Assembly (NCBI GenBank): GCA_017476665.1
Contig: JAFUZJ010000004.1
Location: 1-61,954 of the forward strand
Length of the DNA: 61,954 bases
Reading direction: 5' to 3'
From: Lachnospiraceae bacterium
Lineage (GTDB): Bacteria > Bacillota > Clostridia > Lachnospirales > Lachnospiraceae
Below the pieces are notes generated by a model. It searched no databases, was not told the origin of the DNA, and saw only the letters and a program-made list of their open reading frames with translations. Of this stretch, positions 27,825-38,976 are shown piece after piece. The translations under genes were made by a program, and so were the position numbers. Numbering within the stretch: the first letter of the stretch is position 1; every line of letters begins with the position of its first letter.

Positions 27825-29572
27825 TGCGGGCAGAACTGATTTATGTGACTGCGCCCAGTGAGGAACAGCTCGCGGGAATCCGCAGCTTTCTTGCCAAGGA
27901 ACTGGGCAGCGAGGAGATAGAGCTGCAGCTTGTGGAGGATGCTTCGCTTGAGAGCGGTTTTATCCTTCGGACAGACAGCAGGGAGTACGACTGGAGCGCA
28001 AAGGGCCGTGTGGCGCAGCTGCAGGGCGTTTTGGGCAAAGCGTTTGCGGGCAGCAGTATTCCGCTGGATGAAAAAAAGATAGAGGACAATATCATTTCAA
28101 TCCTGCGCGCCAATCTGGAAGCGTTTGAATTGGAGGCAAAGGATCAGGAGATCGGTATTGTCAATTGGGTGGGAGACGGCATCGTAAATGCAGATGGCAT
28201 CGACCATGCCTACTATGGCGAGATTGTGCTTTTTGACTGCGGCGTCAAGGGAATGGTGCAGGATGTGCGCCGGGACGAGATCGGCATTATCCTGTTCGGC
28301 CGCGACACGGAGATCCATGAGGGCAGCCGGGTAGTGCGTACCGGTAAGATGGCGGGCATTCCCGTGGGTGACGGCTTTAAAGGCAGAGTAGTGGACGCGT
28401 TGGGCGCTCCTCTGGACGGATTGGGCGAGATTGAGGCGGAAGGATACCGTCCCATTGAGAATCCGGCCCCCGGTATCGTAGACCGGAAATCTGTGGCAGT
28501 CCCCATGGAAACCGGACTTTTGTCCATTGATTCCATGTTCCCCATCGGCAGAGGACAGCGTGAGCTGATCATCGGGGACAGGCAGACGGGTAAGACATCC
28601 ATCGCCATGGATACCATTATGAACCAGAAAGGAAAAGGTGTGATCTGCGTCTATGTGGCCATCGGACAGAAGGCGTCCACCATTGCCAAGCTGGTGAATA
28701 CGTTGAAACAAAGCGGAGCTATGGATTATACCGTTGTGGTGTCCGCAACGGCATCCGATCCGGCGCCGTTACAATATATTGCGCCCTATTCCGGCACGGC
28801 GCTGGCGGAATATTTTATGTATCAGGGCAAGGATGTGCTGATCGTTTACGACGATCTCTCCAAACATGCGGTGGCCTATCGCGCCATATCGCTGCTGTTG
28901 GAGCGGTCCCCGGGGCGTGAGGCATATCCCGGAGATGTGTTTTATCTGCACTCCAGACTGCTGGAGAGGTCTTCCAGACTGACCCCGGAGAAGGGCGGCG
29001 GTTCCATTACGGCGCTGCCCATCATAGAGACCCAGGCGGGGGATGTATCGGCTTATATTCCCACCAATGTGATCTCCATCACGGACGGTCAGATTTATCT
29101 GGAGAGTGAACTGTTTAATGCGGGTCAGAGGCCGGCCGTCAATGTAGGTCTGTCCGTATCCCGTGTGGGCGGCGCGGCGCAGACCAAGGCGATGAAGAAG
29201 GCTGCCGGAAGTGTGCGTATCGACCTGGCACAGTATCGGGAGATGGAGGTGTTTACCCAGTTTTCCTCCGATCTGGATGACAATACCAAGAAGCAGCTGG
29301 CGCATGGGCGTGCCTTGATGGAACTGCTGAAGCAGCCTATGGGAGAGCCGTTTACCATGGCCGAGCAGGTGATCACGCTGGTCTGTGCCAATGCGCATAT
29401 CTTCAGCGATATAGAAGCCGGCAGAATCAAGGAATTCAGACGGGGGCTTCTACAGTATTTTCATGCTGATCACAAAGATGTGATCAGCCAGCTGGAGACC
29501 ACAAGAGATCTGGCGGATGACGTGAAGGCAGCGATCGTGGAGGCGGCTGTGGAATATAAGAACAGGCTCTAG
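27824..29572 (+). CDS. atpA: ATP synthase alpha subunit fused to a delta-type C-terminal domain
   Basis: The 582-residue protein is about 75 longer than ordinary alpha. Residues 1-75 (start MRAELIYVTAPSEEQLAGIR) match the C-terminal domain of delta/AtpH: AELIYVTAPSEEQLAGI aligns with the AEVDVISAAALSEQQLAKI segment of E. coli delta, and EDASLESGFILR and AKGRVAQLQGVL fit its later strands and helix. A complete alpha follows from about residue 85 (DNIISILRANLEAF), with Walker A GDRQTGKTS and the arginine finger in SVSRVGG. No separate atpH lies between atpF and this gene, and the delta N-terminal domain is absent. The ATG overlaps the atpF stop; GTG 27821 is an alternative. Confidence 0.88.
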   Translation: MRAELIYVTAPSEEQLAGIRSFLAKELGSEEIELQLVEDASLESGFILRTDSREYDWSAKGRVAQLQGVLGKAFAGSSIPLDEKKIEDNIISILRANLEAFELEAKDQEIGIVNWVGDGIVNADGIDHAYYGEIVLFDCGVKGMVQDVRRDEIGIILFGRDTEIHEGSRVVRTGKMAGIPVGDGFKGRVVDALGAPLDGLGEIEAEGYRPIENPAPGIVDRKSVAVPMETGLLSIDSMFPIGRGQRELIIGDRQTGKTSIAMDTIMNQKGKGVICVYVAIGQKASTIAKLVNTLKQSGAMDYTVVVSATASDPAPLQYIAPYSGTALAEYFMYQGKDVLIVYDDLSKHAVAYRAISLLLERSPGREAYPGDVFYLHSRLLERSSRLTPEKGGGSITALPIIETQAGDVSAYIPTNVISITDGQIYLESELFNAGQRPAVNVGLSVSRVGGAAQTKAMKKAAGSVRIDLAQYREMEVFTQFSSDLDDNTKKQLAHGRALMELLKQPMGEPFTMAEQVITLVCANAHIFSDIEAGRIKEFRRGLLQYFHADHKDVISQLETTRDLADDVKAAIVEAAVEYKNRL

Positions 29573-29580
29573 GAGGCTTT

Positions 29581-31937
<2,357 letters not shown>

Positions 31938-31973
31938 CTGACGTTCTGTTTACAGGGCGGATCGTGAGGCGTT

Positions 31974-32387
31974 ATGAATACATTTTCATTGAAAATTACA
32001 GCCTGTGACAGGGTGTTTTATGAGGGCGAGTGCGAGATCCTGATCTTTCCCGTGGAGGACGGGGAGATGGCGATCATGGCGCACCATGAGCAGATGACGA
32101 CGACGGTGGAGATCGGAGAACTGCGGTTTCGCACGCCGGACGGGGCAGAGCACGTGGCGATCGTCTCCGACGGCATGCTGCAGGTGGCGCACAATCAGGT
32201 GAAAGTTATCGTCTATTCTGCGGAGACCCCGGAGGAGATCGATGCCTTCCGCGCCCGGGCAGCCGAGGAGCGGGCCAGGGAGCAGCTGCGTCAGAAGCAG
32301 AGCATCATGGAGTACCATATTTCCAGGGCTTCCCTTGCCAGAGCCATGGCACGGCTGCGGGGCAAGGATAAACACATGCCGGAGTAA
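31974..32387 (+). CDS. atpC: ATP synthase epsilon subunit
   Basis: The 137-residue protein has the N-terminal beta sandwich (FSLKITACDRVFYEGECEIL, FPVEDGEMAIMAHHEQM) and a C-terminal helical hairpin with RAREQLRQKQS. Epsilon couples the rotor to the c ring and can inhibit hydrolysis through the C-terminal helices. It is the last gene of the atp operon. No clear T-run terminator follows. Confidence 0.94.
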   Translation: MNTFSLKITACDRVFYEGECEILIFPVEDGEMAIMAHHEQMTTTVEIGELRFRTPDGAEHVAIVSDGMLQVAHNQVKVIVYSAETPEEIDAFRARAAEERAREQLRQKQSIMEYHISRASLARAMARLRGKDKHMPE

Positions 32388-32426
32388 GCGGGCAATGTGG
32401 TTTCGATATGCAGTGAAATCTGTATA

Positions 32427-32464
32427 AATGAATAAAAATGCATGAATATAAAAATATTTTGCAT
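32427..32464 (+). promoter_or_regulatory. tandem arginine-repressor (ArgR/AhrC) boxes before argC
   Basis: 32427-32444 reads AATGAATAAAAATGCATG and matches 16 of 18 positions of the known Bacillus AhrC box CATGAATAAAAATKCAAK. A second, looser copy begins CATGAATA at 32441 and runs to TTTTGCAT at 32464. They lie about 17 bases upstream of the argC -35. Repression of argC by arginine is inferred. Confidence 0.65.
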
Positions 32465-32480
32465 AAAAAGTAAAAAGTTA

Positions 32481-32508
32481 TGGACAAATATGCAAAAAGT
32501 GCTATGAT
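32481..32508 (+). promoter_or_regulatory. promoter for argC
   Basis: TGGACA (32481-32486), a 16-base spacer and TATGAT (32503-32508), 47 bases before the argC start and just downstream of the putative ArgR boxes. Confidence 0.55.
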
Positions 32509-32555
32509 AAGGGTATTGACGCAATAAACGGAGCATTTTCAGAAGGAGAACAGAA

Positions 32556-33614
32556 ATGATCAAAGTAGGTATTATCGGTGCGACCGGTTATGCAGGTGCG
32601 GAGCTGGTGCGGATCCTGGCAAATCACAAAGAGGCGCAGATCGTATGGTACGGTTCCCGCAGCTATATTGATAAAAAGTATTACGAAGTGTATCAGAACA
32701 TGTTCCAGATCGTGGAGGATGTCTGCAAGGATGATAATCTGACGGAGCTGGCGGAGCAGGTGGACGTGATTTTCACCGCCACCCCTCAGGGTTTCCTGGC
32801 GGGGCTGCTCACAGAGGAGATCCTGCAGAAGGTAAAGATCGTGGATCTTTCCGCGGACTACCGCATCAAGGATGTGGCGGTTTATGAGAAGTGGTACGGC
32901 ATCGAGCACAAGTCTCCCCAGTTTATCGAGGAGGCGGTTTACGGGCTCTGCGAGATCAACCGGGACAAGATCACGGACAAGACCCGCTTGGTGGCGAATC
33001 CCGGCTGCTACACGACCTGCTCCATTCTGACCGCATATCCCCTGGTGAAAGAGGGGCTGATCGATGTGGACACCCTGATCGTGGATGCCAAGTCCGGTAC
33101 CTCCGGCGCGGGCAGAGGCGCAAAGCTGCCCAACCTGTTCTGCGAGGTAAACGAGAATATCAAGGCCTACGGTGTGGCAACCCACCGGCATACGCCTGAA
33201 ATCGAGGAGCAGCTGGGCTATGCGGGCAACTGTGAGGTGACCATCAATTTCACTCCCCATCTGGTGCCCATGAACCGCGGCATTCTGGCAACGGAGTATG
33301 CGAAATTAAAGAGAAAGCCTGACGGCAGCCTGCCGACCTACGAGGAGATCAAGGCGGTCTACGACAAATACTATGCCAAGGAGAAGTTTGTCCGCGTGCT
33401 GGACAAGGGCGTGTGCCCTGAGACCAAATGGGTGGAAGGCAGCAACTATGTGGACATCAATTTTGTGATCGACGAGCGGACCGGCCGCGTGATCATGATG
33501 GGTGCATTGGACAATCTGGTGAAAGGCGCAGCGGGGCAGGCGGTGCAGAATATGAACCTGTTGTTTGGGCTGAAGGAGAGCGAAGGCTTGGAGCTGGTGC
33601 CCTGCTTCCCGTAA
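32556..33614 (+). CDS. argC: N-acetyl-gamma-glutamyl-phosphate reductase
   Basis: The 352-residue NADPH-dependent enzyme makes N-acetylglutamate semialdehyde. The dinucleotide fold begins MIKVGIIGATGYAGAELVRI, and the catalytic Cys is in VANPGCYTT. GTSGAGRGAKLPNLFCEVNE and THRHTPEIEEQL are further family blocks. GAAGGAGA precedes the ATG. It starts the second arg segment, with ArgR-like boxes upstream. Confidence 0.97.
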   Translation: MIKVGIIGATGYAGAELVRILANHKEAQIVWYGSRSYIDKKYYEVYQNMFQIVEDVCKDDNLTELAEQVDVIFTATPQGFLAGLLTEEILQKVKIVDLSADYRIKDVAVYEKWYGIEHKSPQFIEEAVYGLCEINRDKITDKTRLVANPGCYTTCSILTAYPLVKEGLIDVDTLIVDAKSGTSGAGRGAKLPNLFCEVNENIKAYGVATHRHTPEIEEQLGYAGNCEVTINFTPHLVPMNRGILATEYAKLKRKPDGSLPTYEEIKAVYDKYYAKEKFVRVLDKGVCPETKWVEGSNYVDINFVIDERTGRVIMMGALDNLVKGAAGQAVQNMNLLFGLKESEGLELVPCFP

Positions 33615-33635
33615 GAGATAGATTTGGAGAAATAC

Positions 33636-34100
33636 ATGAGCGACAAGACATATACCATCAAGAAAATGACAAAGGAAGACTACGACGGTCTTCGCGCGCT
33701 GTGGATGACCATCAAGGGCTTCGGGATCCGCAGCATTGACGATTCCCGCGAGGGCGTGGAGCGCTTCCTGAAGCGTAATCCCGAGACCAGCGTAGTGGCG
33801 GTGGCGGAGGACGGCTCCATCGTGGGCGGCATTCTCTGCGGCCATGACGGCAGACGCGGCTGCCTGTACCATGTGTGCGTGCGGGAGGACTACCGCAGAC
33901 TCGGCATCGGCAAGGCCATGGTGGTCTATTGCATGAATGCCCTGAAGGCGGAGCAGATCAACAAGGTGAGCCTCATCGCGTTTACGGTCAACGATATCGG
34001 TAACGCGTTCTGGAACTGCATCGGCTGGACGAAGAGAGAGGACCTGAACTACTATGATTTCACCCTGAACGAGGCGAATATCACGGCGTTTAATAAGTGA
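33636..34100 (+). CDS. GNAT-family acetyltransferase (YpeA-like)
   Basis: The 154-residue protein has the GNAT fold, with acetyl-CoA-binding motif REDYRRLGIGKAMVV and the preceding strand CGHDGRRGCLYHVCV, similar to E. coli YpeA. TTGGAGA precedes ATG 33636; the upstream in-frame codons lie within that site. It lies 21 bases after argC, so it is probably co-transcribed. The substrate is unknown. N-acetylglutamate synthesis is conceivable, but argJ in this window can already recycle the acetyl group. Confidence 0.8.
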   Translation: MSDKTYTIKKMTKEDYDGLRALWMTIKGFGIRSIDDSREGVERFLKRNPETSVVAVAEDGSIVGGILCGHDGRRGCLYHVCVREDYRRLGIGKAMVVYCMNALKAEQINKVSLIAFTVNDIGNAFWNCIGWTKREDLNYYDFTLNEANITAFNK

Positions 34101-34152
34101 TGATTCTTGTCTGCGTTTTGTTTTGGGGACGGAATAAAAGAGAGGGCTTTCC

Positions 34153-35298
34153 ATGAGAGTGTTTGATACCTATACCTTTAATATAGCGGACAAGGTAAAA
34201 TTCAAGGACACCAAGAATTACCTGGATCAGATGCTGGCGGAACTGGAACTTCATTTCAAGGAAGTTTCGTTCACTTTTCAGAGCTTTATGGCAAGTATCG
34301 ATCAGCTTGTGGCGAAGTATCCGAACCTGGAAAAATATCGTTATCCCTATTTCCAATTCAATGGGGAAGAGATTCTCACCAGCCTCACGCCAAAGTGGCT
34401 TGAGGGGGAATTGTATGCTGATAAGGAGGACTGGAAGACGATTTTTGAGATCGCCGCTAAGGTTCCGCGGGGATATAATGTACAGCCGACCATTAAAATG
34501 GATCAGATTGACTGGTATGGGGAAGGCGTAAAGGAGCCTGCCATTACGCCGCAGCAATTTTATGTGGGGAATGCGCTGCTGTGTTCCCATAGCCCTGTGG
34601 ATAACAGTGGGATCGAGATGATCAGGGAGTTTGATCACGGCAACAAATATAATATGGTACGCGTCACGGTTGAAGCGACGAAAGGGGATGGATCAACTGC
34701 CGAGGAGCCGAGAAATACGGCGGATATTCTGGCAAAGCTGACCCCCTATCTGGGGATGCCAACCTATACAGCAAGAGCCTGCAGATTCAAGCCGGAGGAA
34801 TACAGACTGTATGAAACGTATCAGAAGGAATGTGGGCAGCTATTGGTAGATAGACTGCAGGAAGCCTACCAGAAAGAGGAGGAGGCACGTCGCGGCGAAG
34901 ATTGGCGGGACGCTTTCAATAAACCTTTTGTGCCGAATCTGGCAGACAAGAAGAAAGTAAAGGCTGCATTTAAAGGCACAGATTTTGTCATGGGAGACAG
35001 AAAAGGGCTGCTGCCCGGCATGAACCGCGTAGTCTGTATTGACAAACACAATTTCCGGTTTGAGGTGATGACCGACAGGACACAGACGTCGCCGGATTAT
35101 TTCTATTTTTATTACGATATTTCCGGATATAACTTTCACCTGTGCAGCCTGCAGAATACCGTTTGTGCGTCTTCAGAGGAGGAAGCGGTGAAAAAGCTCG
35201 CTGAGTTGGCAGAGTTCTGTGTGAAGGTCAAGGATGACTTTGGGGAGCTGTTAGCGGAGAAATTCGGGAACACGCCGAGCTGGTATCGGTATGAATGA
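34153..35298 (+). CDS. hypothetical protein
   Basis: I do not recognise this 381-residue protein. It has no signal peptide or membrane helix, and is rich in Tyr, Phe and charged residues. A region around residues 220-260 (YQKECGQLLVDRLQEAYQKE) is helical and charged. A possible core is KGLLPGMNRVVCIDKHNFRF. GAGAGGG precedes the ATG by 7 bases. It is 52 bases after the GNAT gene and 12 bases before a SUKH-domain gene, so the two may act together. Confidence 0.6.
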   Translation: MRVFDTYTFNIADKVKFKDTKNYLDQMLAELELHFKEVSFTFQSFMASIDQLVAKYPNLEKYRYPYFQFNGEEILTSLTPKWLEGELYADKEDWKTIFEIAAKVPRGYNVQPTIKMDQIDWYGEGVKEPAITPQQFYVGNALLCSHSPVDNSGIEMIREFDHGNKYNMVRVTVEATKGDGSTAEEPRNTADILAKLTPYLGMPTYTARACRFKPEEYRLYETYQKECGQLLVDRLQEAYQKEEEARRGEDWRDAFNKPFVPNLADKKKVKAAFKGTDFVMGDRKGLLPGMNRVVCIDKHNFRFEVMTDRTQTSPDYFYFYYDISGYNFHLCSLQNTVCASSEEEAVKKLAELAEFCVKVKDDFGELLAEKFGNTPSWYRYE

Positions 35299-35310
35299 GG
35301 CAAATATATT

Positions 35311-36066
35311 ATGGGATTCCTGCTTTTTGTGATTGCGATTATAGTGATCGGCGTTGCGACCATCAAACAAAAACGGAAAAACAGAGAAAAATTTCATCTG
35401 GCATGGCAGGAGCTGTTAAACGCTCAGAACGACAGCGAGGAAAGCACGGGAACAGTGGACGATACTGTAATCTTCCCAAAAGCGGAAATGGAAGATACGG
35501 CGAAAACCGCAGCAACACGTTCCTGCGTCATGCGGGAGCCCCGAAATGCGGACGAGATCATCGTTCCGCTGGATTTTCTGTTAAGAGAAGAAATGGAGAC
35601 GCTTTTGTATCTGGCTAAGCAATATCCGGATGAGGTGACGGTTGATGTCTATCCGCCGGCAGACAGAACTGAGATTGCAGCGTTTGAGGAAAGAACAGGA
35701 ATCCGGCTGACACAGGAACTGAAGACGTTCTATCAATTTGCCAACGGTCTGACGGTATGTAACGGAACACTGGAGCTTGAAAGTCTGGAAGTGATAGAGA
35801 ACCTATATAAAACGGGTTACTGTGACTGGAAAGAGGAAGGGGATGCCGATGATTACGTCATGATTGGCTCTGTGATTGGAGACGGCGAGTATCTCATCAT
35901 GGAAAAGAAGACGGGGCATATTTTCTGGCATGATGAGGGTGAAATGACGGATTATGAGACAGTGAGAAATCTGCTTGACTGGGTGATTGATTTTGAATAT
36001 GATGGGTATTGCCGACATGAAGCGGAAGATGAGCGAATAAAGGCATATCTTGACAGAAGGATATAA
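35311..36066 (+). CDS. membrane-anchored SMI1/KNR4 (SUKH) domain protein
   Basis: The 251-residue protein has an N-terminal membrane helix (GFLLFVIAIIVIGVATI), a charged linker and a C-terminal SUKH-type domain (about residues 115-240), with ADRTEIAAFEERTGIRLTQE, FYQFANGLTV and YLIMEKKTGHIFWHDEGEMT. SUKH domains are common immunity proteins against nuclease toxins in contact-dependent and polymorphic toxin systems, and also occur in housekeeping roles. A nuclease-like gene lies 1.3 kb downstream, past argJ, so an immunity role is possible but unproven. Confidence 0.7.
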   Translation: MGFLLFVIAIIVIGVATIKQKRKNREKFHLAWQELLNAQNDSEESTGTVDDTVIFPKAEMEDTAKTAATRSCVMREPRNADEIIVPLDFLLREEMETLLYLAKQYPDEVTVDVYPPADRTEIAAFEERTGIRLTQELKTFYQFANGLTVCNGTLELESLEVIENLYKTGYCDWKEEGDADDYVMIGSVIGDGEYLIMEKKTGHIFWHDEGEMTDYETVRNLLDWVIDFEYDGYCRHEAEDERIKAYLDRRI

Positions 36067-36127
36067 GGGCTAGGCAAAAAAGGGTATGGAAACTTAGCAG
36101 AATGATATAGAAATCGAGGGAAAAACA

Positions 36128-37381
36128 ATGAGCACAGAGACAAATGCAAACAGCAAGATCAAACAGATCGAGGGCGGCGTCACCGCCGCAAAGGGCTTTC
36201 AGGCGGCATGCTGCGAGGCCAATATCAAATACAAAGACCGCACCGACATGGCAATGGTTTATTCTGAAATCCCCTGCGAGTGCGCGGGAACCTTTACCAG
36301 CAATGTGGTGAAGGCAGCCTGTGTCCAGTGGGATCAGAAACAAGTCTCTTCCGGCGCCAAGATGCAGGCGGTTGTAGTCAACTCCGGCATCGCCAATGCC
36401 TGCACCGGACAGGAGGGCTGGGATGCCTGTGAAGCTACTGCCAAAGCGGTGGAAAAAAGCTTAAATGTACCCGCGGAGAGCGTGGCGGTTGCCTCCACCG
36501 GCGTCATTGGCATGCAGCTTCCCGTGGAAAAGCTGGTAAACGGCGTGGAGAAGATGAGCAAGACACTGGCGCACACAATCGAGGCGGGAACGGCGGCCTC
36601 CAAGGCCATTATGACCACCGACACCATCAACAAAGAAATTGCGGTTACCTTTGAGATAGAGGGCAAGACCGTGACCTTAGGCGGCATGAGCAAGGGCTCC
36701 GGCATGATCCACCCTAACATGTGTACCATGCTGGGATTCCTCACCACAGACCTTTCCATTGAGAAATCGCTGCTCCAGGAAGCCCTCAGCAATGTGATCA
36801 AGGATACCTTCAATATGATCACCGTGGACGGTGATACCTCCACCAACGATACCCTGTTGATCATGGCAAACGGGTTGGCAGAGAACAAGACCATTGCAGA
36901 CAAGGGAGAGGCATATCATACGTTCTACGAAGCGCTGTTCACTGTGTGCAGATACCTGGCCCGCAGAATGGCGGGAGACGGCGAAGGCGCCAGCAAGCTT
37001 TTCGAGGCGAAGGTGGTCAATGCCAAGTCCAAGGATGACGCCAGAACCTTATCCCGCGCCATCGTGGGTTCCAACCTCTCTAAGGCTGCCATCTACGGTT
37101 GCGACGCCAACTTCGGACGGTTCCTCTGCGCTATGGGTTACTCCGGCGCGCAGTTTGACCAAAATGATGTAGAGCTTTTCTTCGAGAGCAAATTCGGCAG
37201 ACTGCAGGTGTTCGACAGAGGCACGCCGATCGTGTTTGACGAGGAGCTTGCCAAGAAGATCATGGAAGCCGACGAAGTGACCGTCTTTGTGGACATGCAC
37301 GAGGGCGAAGAGGAAGCCACCGCATGGGGCTGCGACCTCACTTACGATTACGTGAAGATCAACGCGGACTACCGCTCATAA
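36128..37381 (+). CDS. argJ: bifunctional glutamate N-acetyltransferase / ornithine acetyltransferase
   Basis: The 417-residue enzyme transfers acetyl from N-acetylornithine to glutamate (and may also use acetyl-CoA). It is a self-cleaving Thr enzyme; the cleavage block is GGMSKGSGMIHPNMCTMLGF, with the nucleophile Thr after Cys where Ala-Thr is commoner. EECRGEGR-type regions are replaced by GDGEGASKLFEAKVV near the active site. GAGGG precedes the ATG. It is separated from argC by three accessory genes. Confidence 0.95.
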   Translation: MSTETNANSKIKQIEGGVTAAKGFQAACCEANIKYKDRTDMAMVYSEIPCECAGTFTSNVVKAACVQWDQKQVSSGAKMQAVVVNSGIANACTGQEGWDACEATAKAVEKSLNVPAESVAVASTGVIGMQLPVEKLVNGVEKMSKTLAHTIEAGTAASKAIMTTDTINKEIAVTFEIEGKTVTLGGMSKGSGMIHPNMCTMLGFLTTDLSIEKSLLQEALSNVIKDTFNMITVDGDTSTNDTLLIMANGLAENKTIADKGEAYHTFYEALFTVCRYLARRMAGDGEGASKLFEAKVVNAKSKDDARTLSRAIVGSNLSKAAIYGCDANFGRFLCAMGYSGAQFDQNDVELFFESKFGRLQVFDRGTPIVFDEELAKKIMEADEVTVFVDMHEGEEEATAWGCDLTYDYVKINADYRS

Positions 37382-37396
37382 AAAGGAGGATTTTAT

Positions 37397-37927
37397 ATAG
37401 ACAATAATAGAAATGTTTCAATCATAAAGGATATTAATGGTAATGATATTGTTTTGATAAATGATGCGGAATTCAAAGGAAGAAGAGGAATAGATTGGGA
37501 CAATGTAAAAGATTATCTGAAAAGGTTTGTAGGTGATACCTATCAGATTACAGCAACAGGTGATGTGCTCCATATTGGAGCAGATTTTCCGAATGAATAT
37601 ACGGGATCGGTCTATACATACAGATTGAAGGGGGCTGTTTCCAAAGCAAAAGCAAATGCTGCCCAGGGAATTCCTGAAATGATTGAAATTGCATCAGGTG
37701 GAAATTTTAGAGAGAATCAAGAACAGAAGCATTATAGGAATGCAAAATATGGATGGTATCGATTTGATTCCCGTTTTGCTATGCCTGTATATAGTGATAA
37801 AGGGGAGGTTGAAAGATATAACGTTTTTCATGTATCATTAATTGTAAGGCATGCAGAAGATGATAAAATGTATCTGTATGACATCATTGACATAAAAAAA
37901 GAAACAGGCAACCCGCTTGAGCCATAA
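37397..37927 (+). CDS. PBECR-like nuclease, start codon apparently ATA
   Basis: The frame encodes about 176 residues ending YDIIDIKKETGNPLEP, with FKGRRGIDWDNVKDYLKRFV near the start and HYRNAKYGWYRFDSRFAMPV in the middle. This fits the PBECR group (phage Barnase-EndoU-ColicinE5/D-RelE-like RNases) seen in phage and polymorphic toxins. Coding sequence continues upstream of the first usual start (TTG 37454) to an ATA at 37397, which lies 7 bases after a perfect AGGAGG (37384-37389). So an ATG seems to have become ATA, or a rare start is used. It is AT-richer than its arg neighbours, suggesting transfer. It is in frame with argJ after one stop. Confidence 0.6.
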   Translation: MDNNRNVSIIKDINGNDIVLINDAEFKGRRGIDWDNVKDYLKRFVGDTYQITATGDVLHIGADFPNEYTGSVYTYRLKGAVSKAKANAAQGIPEMIEIASGGNFRENQEQKHYRNAKYGWYRFDSRFAMPVYSDKGEVERYNVFHVSLIVRHAEDDKMYLYDIIDIKKETGNPLEP

Positions 37928-37984
37928 GGCTGTACACGACACAAAACCCATTTCTTGATTTTATGATAGATTAGAAAAAAGATT

Positions 37985-38014
37985 TTGTCAAGCAAATTTA
38001 GAATTTAAAATAAT
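37985..38014 (+). promoter_or_regulatory. possible promoter for argB
   Basis: TTGTCA (37985-37990), an 18-base spacer and AATAAT (38009-38014), 33 bases before the argB start, in an AT-rich gap after the nuclease gene. The -10 is a weak match. Confidence 0.35.
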
Positions 38015-38047
38015 AATCAGCATATGTGGAGTATAAGTAGAATCATC

Positions 38048-38944
38048 ATGGAAAAAGATATGCAGCAGGTATTGCAGAAAGCCGAAGTGCTCATTGAGGC
38101 GCTTCCCTACATTCAGAAATTCAACCGCAAGATCATTGTGGTCAAATACGGCGGCAGCGCCATGAGCAATGAAGAATTGCAGAAAAACGTCATCAAGGAT
38201 GTGACCCTGTTAAAGCTGGTGGGCTTCAAGCCCATCATTGTACACGGCGGCGGCAAGGAGATCAGCCGCTGGGTGGGTAAGGTCGGTAAAGAGGCGAAGT
38301 TTGTAAATGGTCTGCGTGTGACCGACGACGAAACCATGGAGATTGCCGAGATGGTGCTGGGCAAGGTGAACAAGCAGCTGGTATCCATGGTGCAGGAGCT
38401 GGGCGTGAAAGCCGTGGGCCTGAGCGGCAAGGACGGCGGTCTGCTCAAGGTGCAGAAGAAATATTCCGACGGACAGGACATCGGTTTTGTGGGTGACATC
38501 ACCGACGTGGATCCCAAGGTATTATATGACCTTCTGGAGAAAGACTTCCTGCCCATCGTGTCCCCCATCGGCCTGGACGACAAGTTCAAGACCTACAACA
38601 TCAACGCTGACGATGCGGCCTGCGCGGTGGCAAAGGCTGTGGGTGCGGACAAACTGGTATTCCTGACCGATATTGAGGGCCTTTACAAAGACATCAACGA
38701 CAAGTCCTCCTTTATCTCCCGACTGACGGCAGACCAGGCGGATGAGCTCATTAACGGCGGTTTCATCGGGGGCGGCATGCTGCCCAAACTGTCCAACTGT
38801 ACCTCGGCTATCCGCAACGGCGTAAACCGCGTCCATATCCTGGATGGACGTATCCCTCACTGCCTGCTTCTGGAAATCTTTACCGACAAAGGTGTGGGAA
38901 CAGCCATCGTTGCCGACGAGGACGGCGAGAGCCAGCACGCATGA
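38048..38944 (+). CDS. argB: acetylglutamate kinase
   Basis: The 298-residue kinase phosphorylates N-acetylglutamate, the committed step before argC. It has [40 protein letters not shown] and [20 protein letters not shown], all amino-acid-kinase motifs. The frame is open to ATG 38024, and there is a third ATG at 38060; none has a strong ribosome-binding site. ATG 38048 was chosen as the usual family length. Feedback inhibition by arginine is common for long forms. Confidence 0.95.
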   Translation: MEKDMQQVLQKAEVLIEALPYIQKFNRKIIVVKYGGSAMSNEELQKNVIKDVTLLKLVGFKPIIVHGGGKEISRWVGKVGKEAKFVNGLRVTDDETMEIAEMVLGKVNKQLVSMVQELGVKAVGLSGKDGGLLKVQKKYSDGQDIGFVGDITDVDPKVLYDLLEKDFLPIVSPIGLDDKFKTYNINADDAACAVAKAVGADKLVFLTDIEGLYKDINDKSSFISRLTADQADELINGGFIGGGMLPKLSNCTSAIRNGVNRVHILDGRIPHCLLLEIFTDKGVGTAIVADEDGESQHA

Positions 38945-38976
38945 TTTATTGCGCGATGCAAACAATATCAATGTTG

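Noticed and set aside
32420-32475. AT-rich hairpin after atpC as an operon terminator
   Set aside because: Stem is short and AT-only with no T-run; the sequence fits ArgR boxes better.
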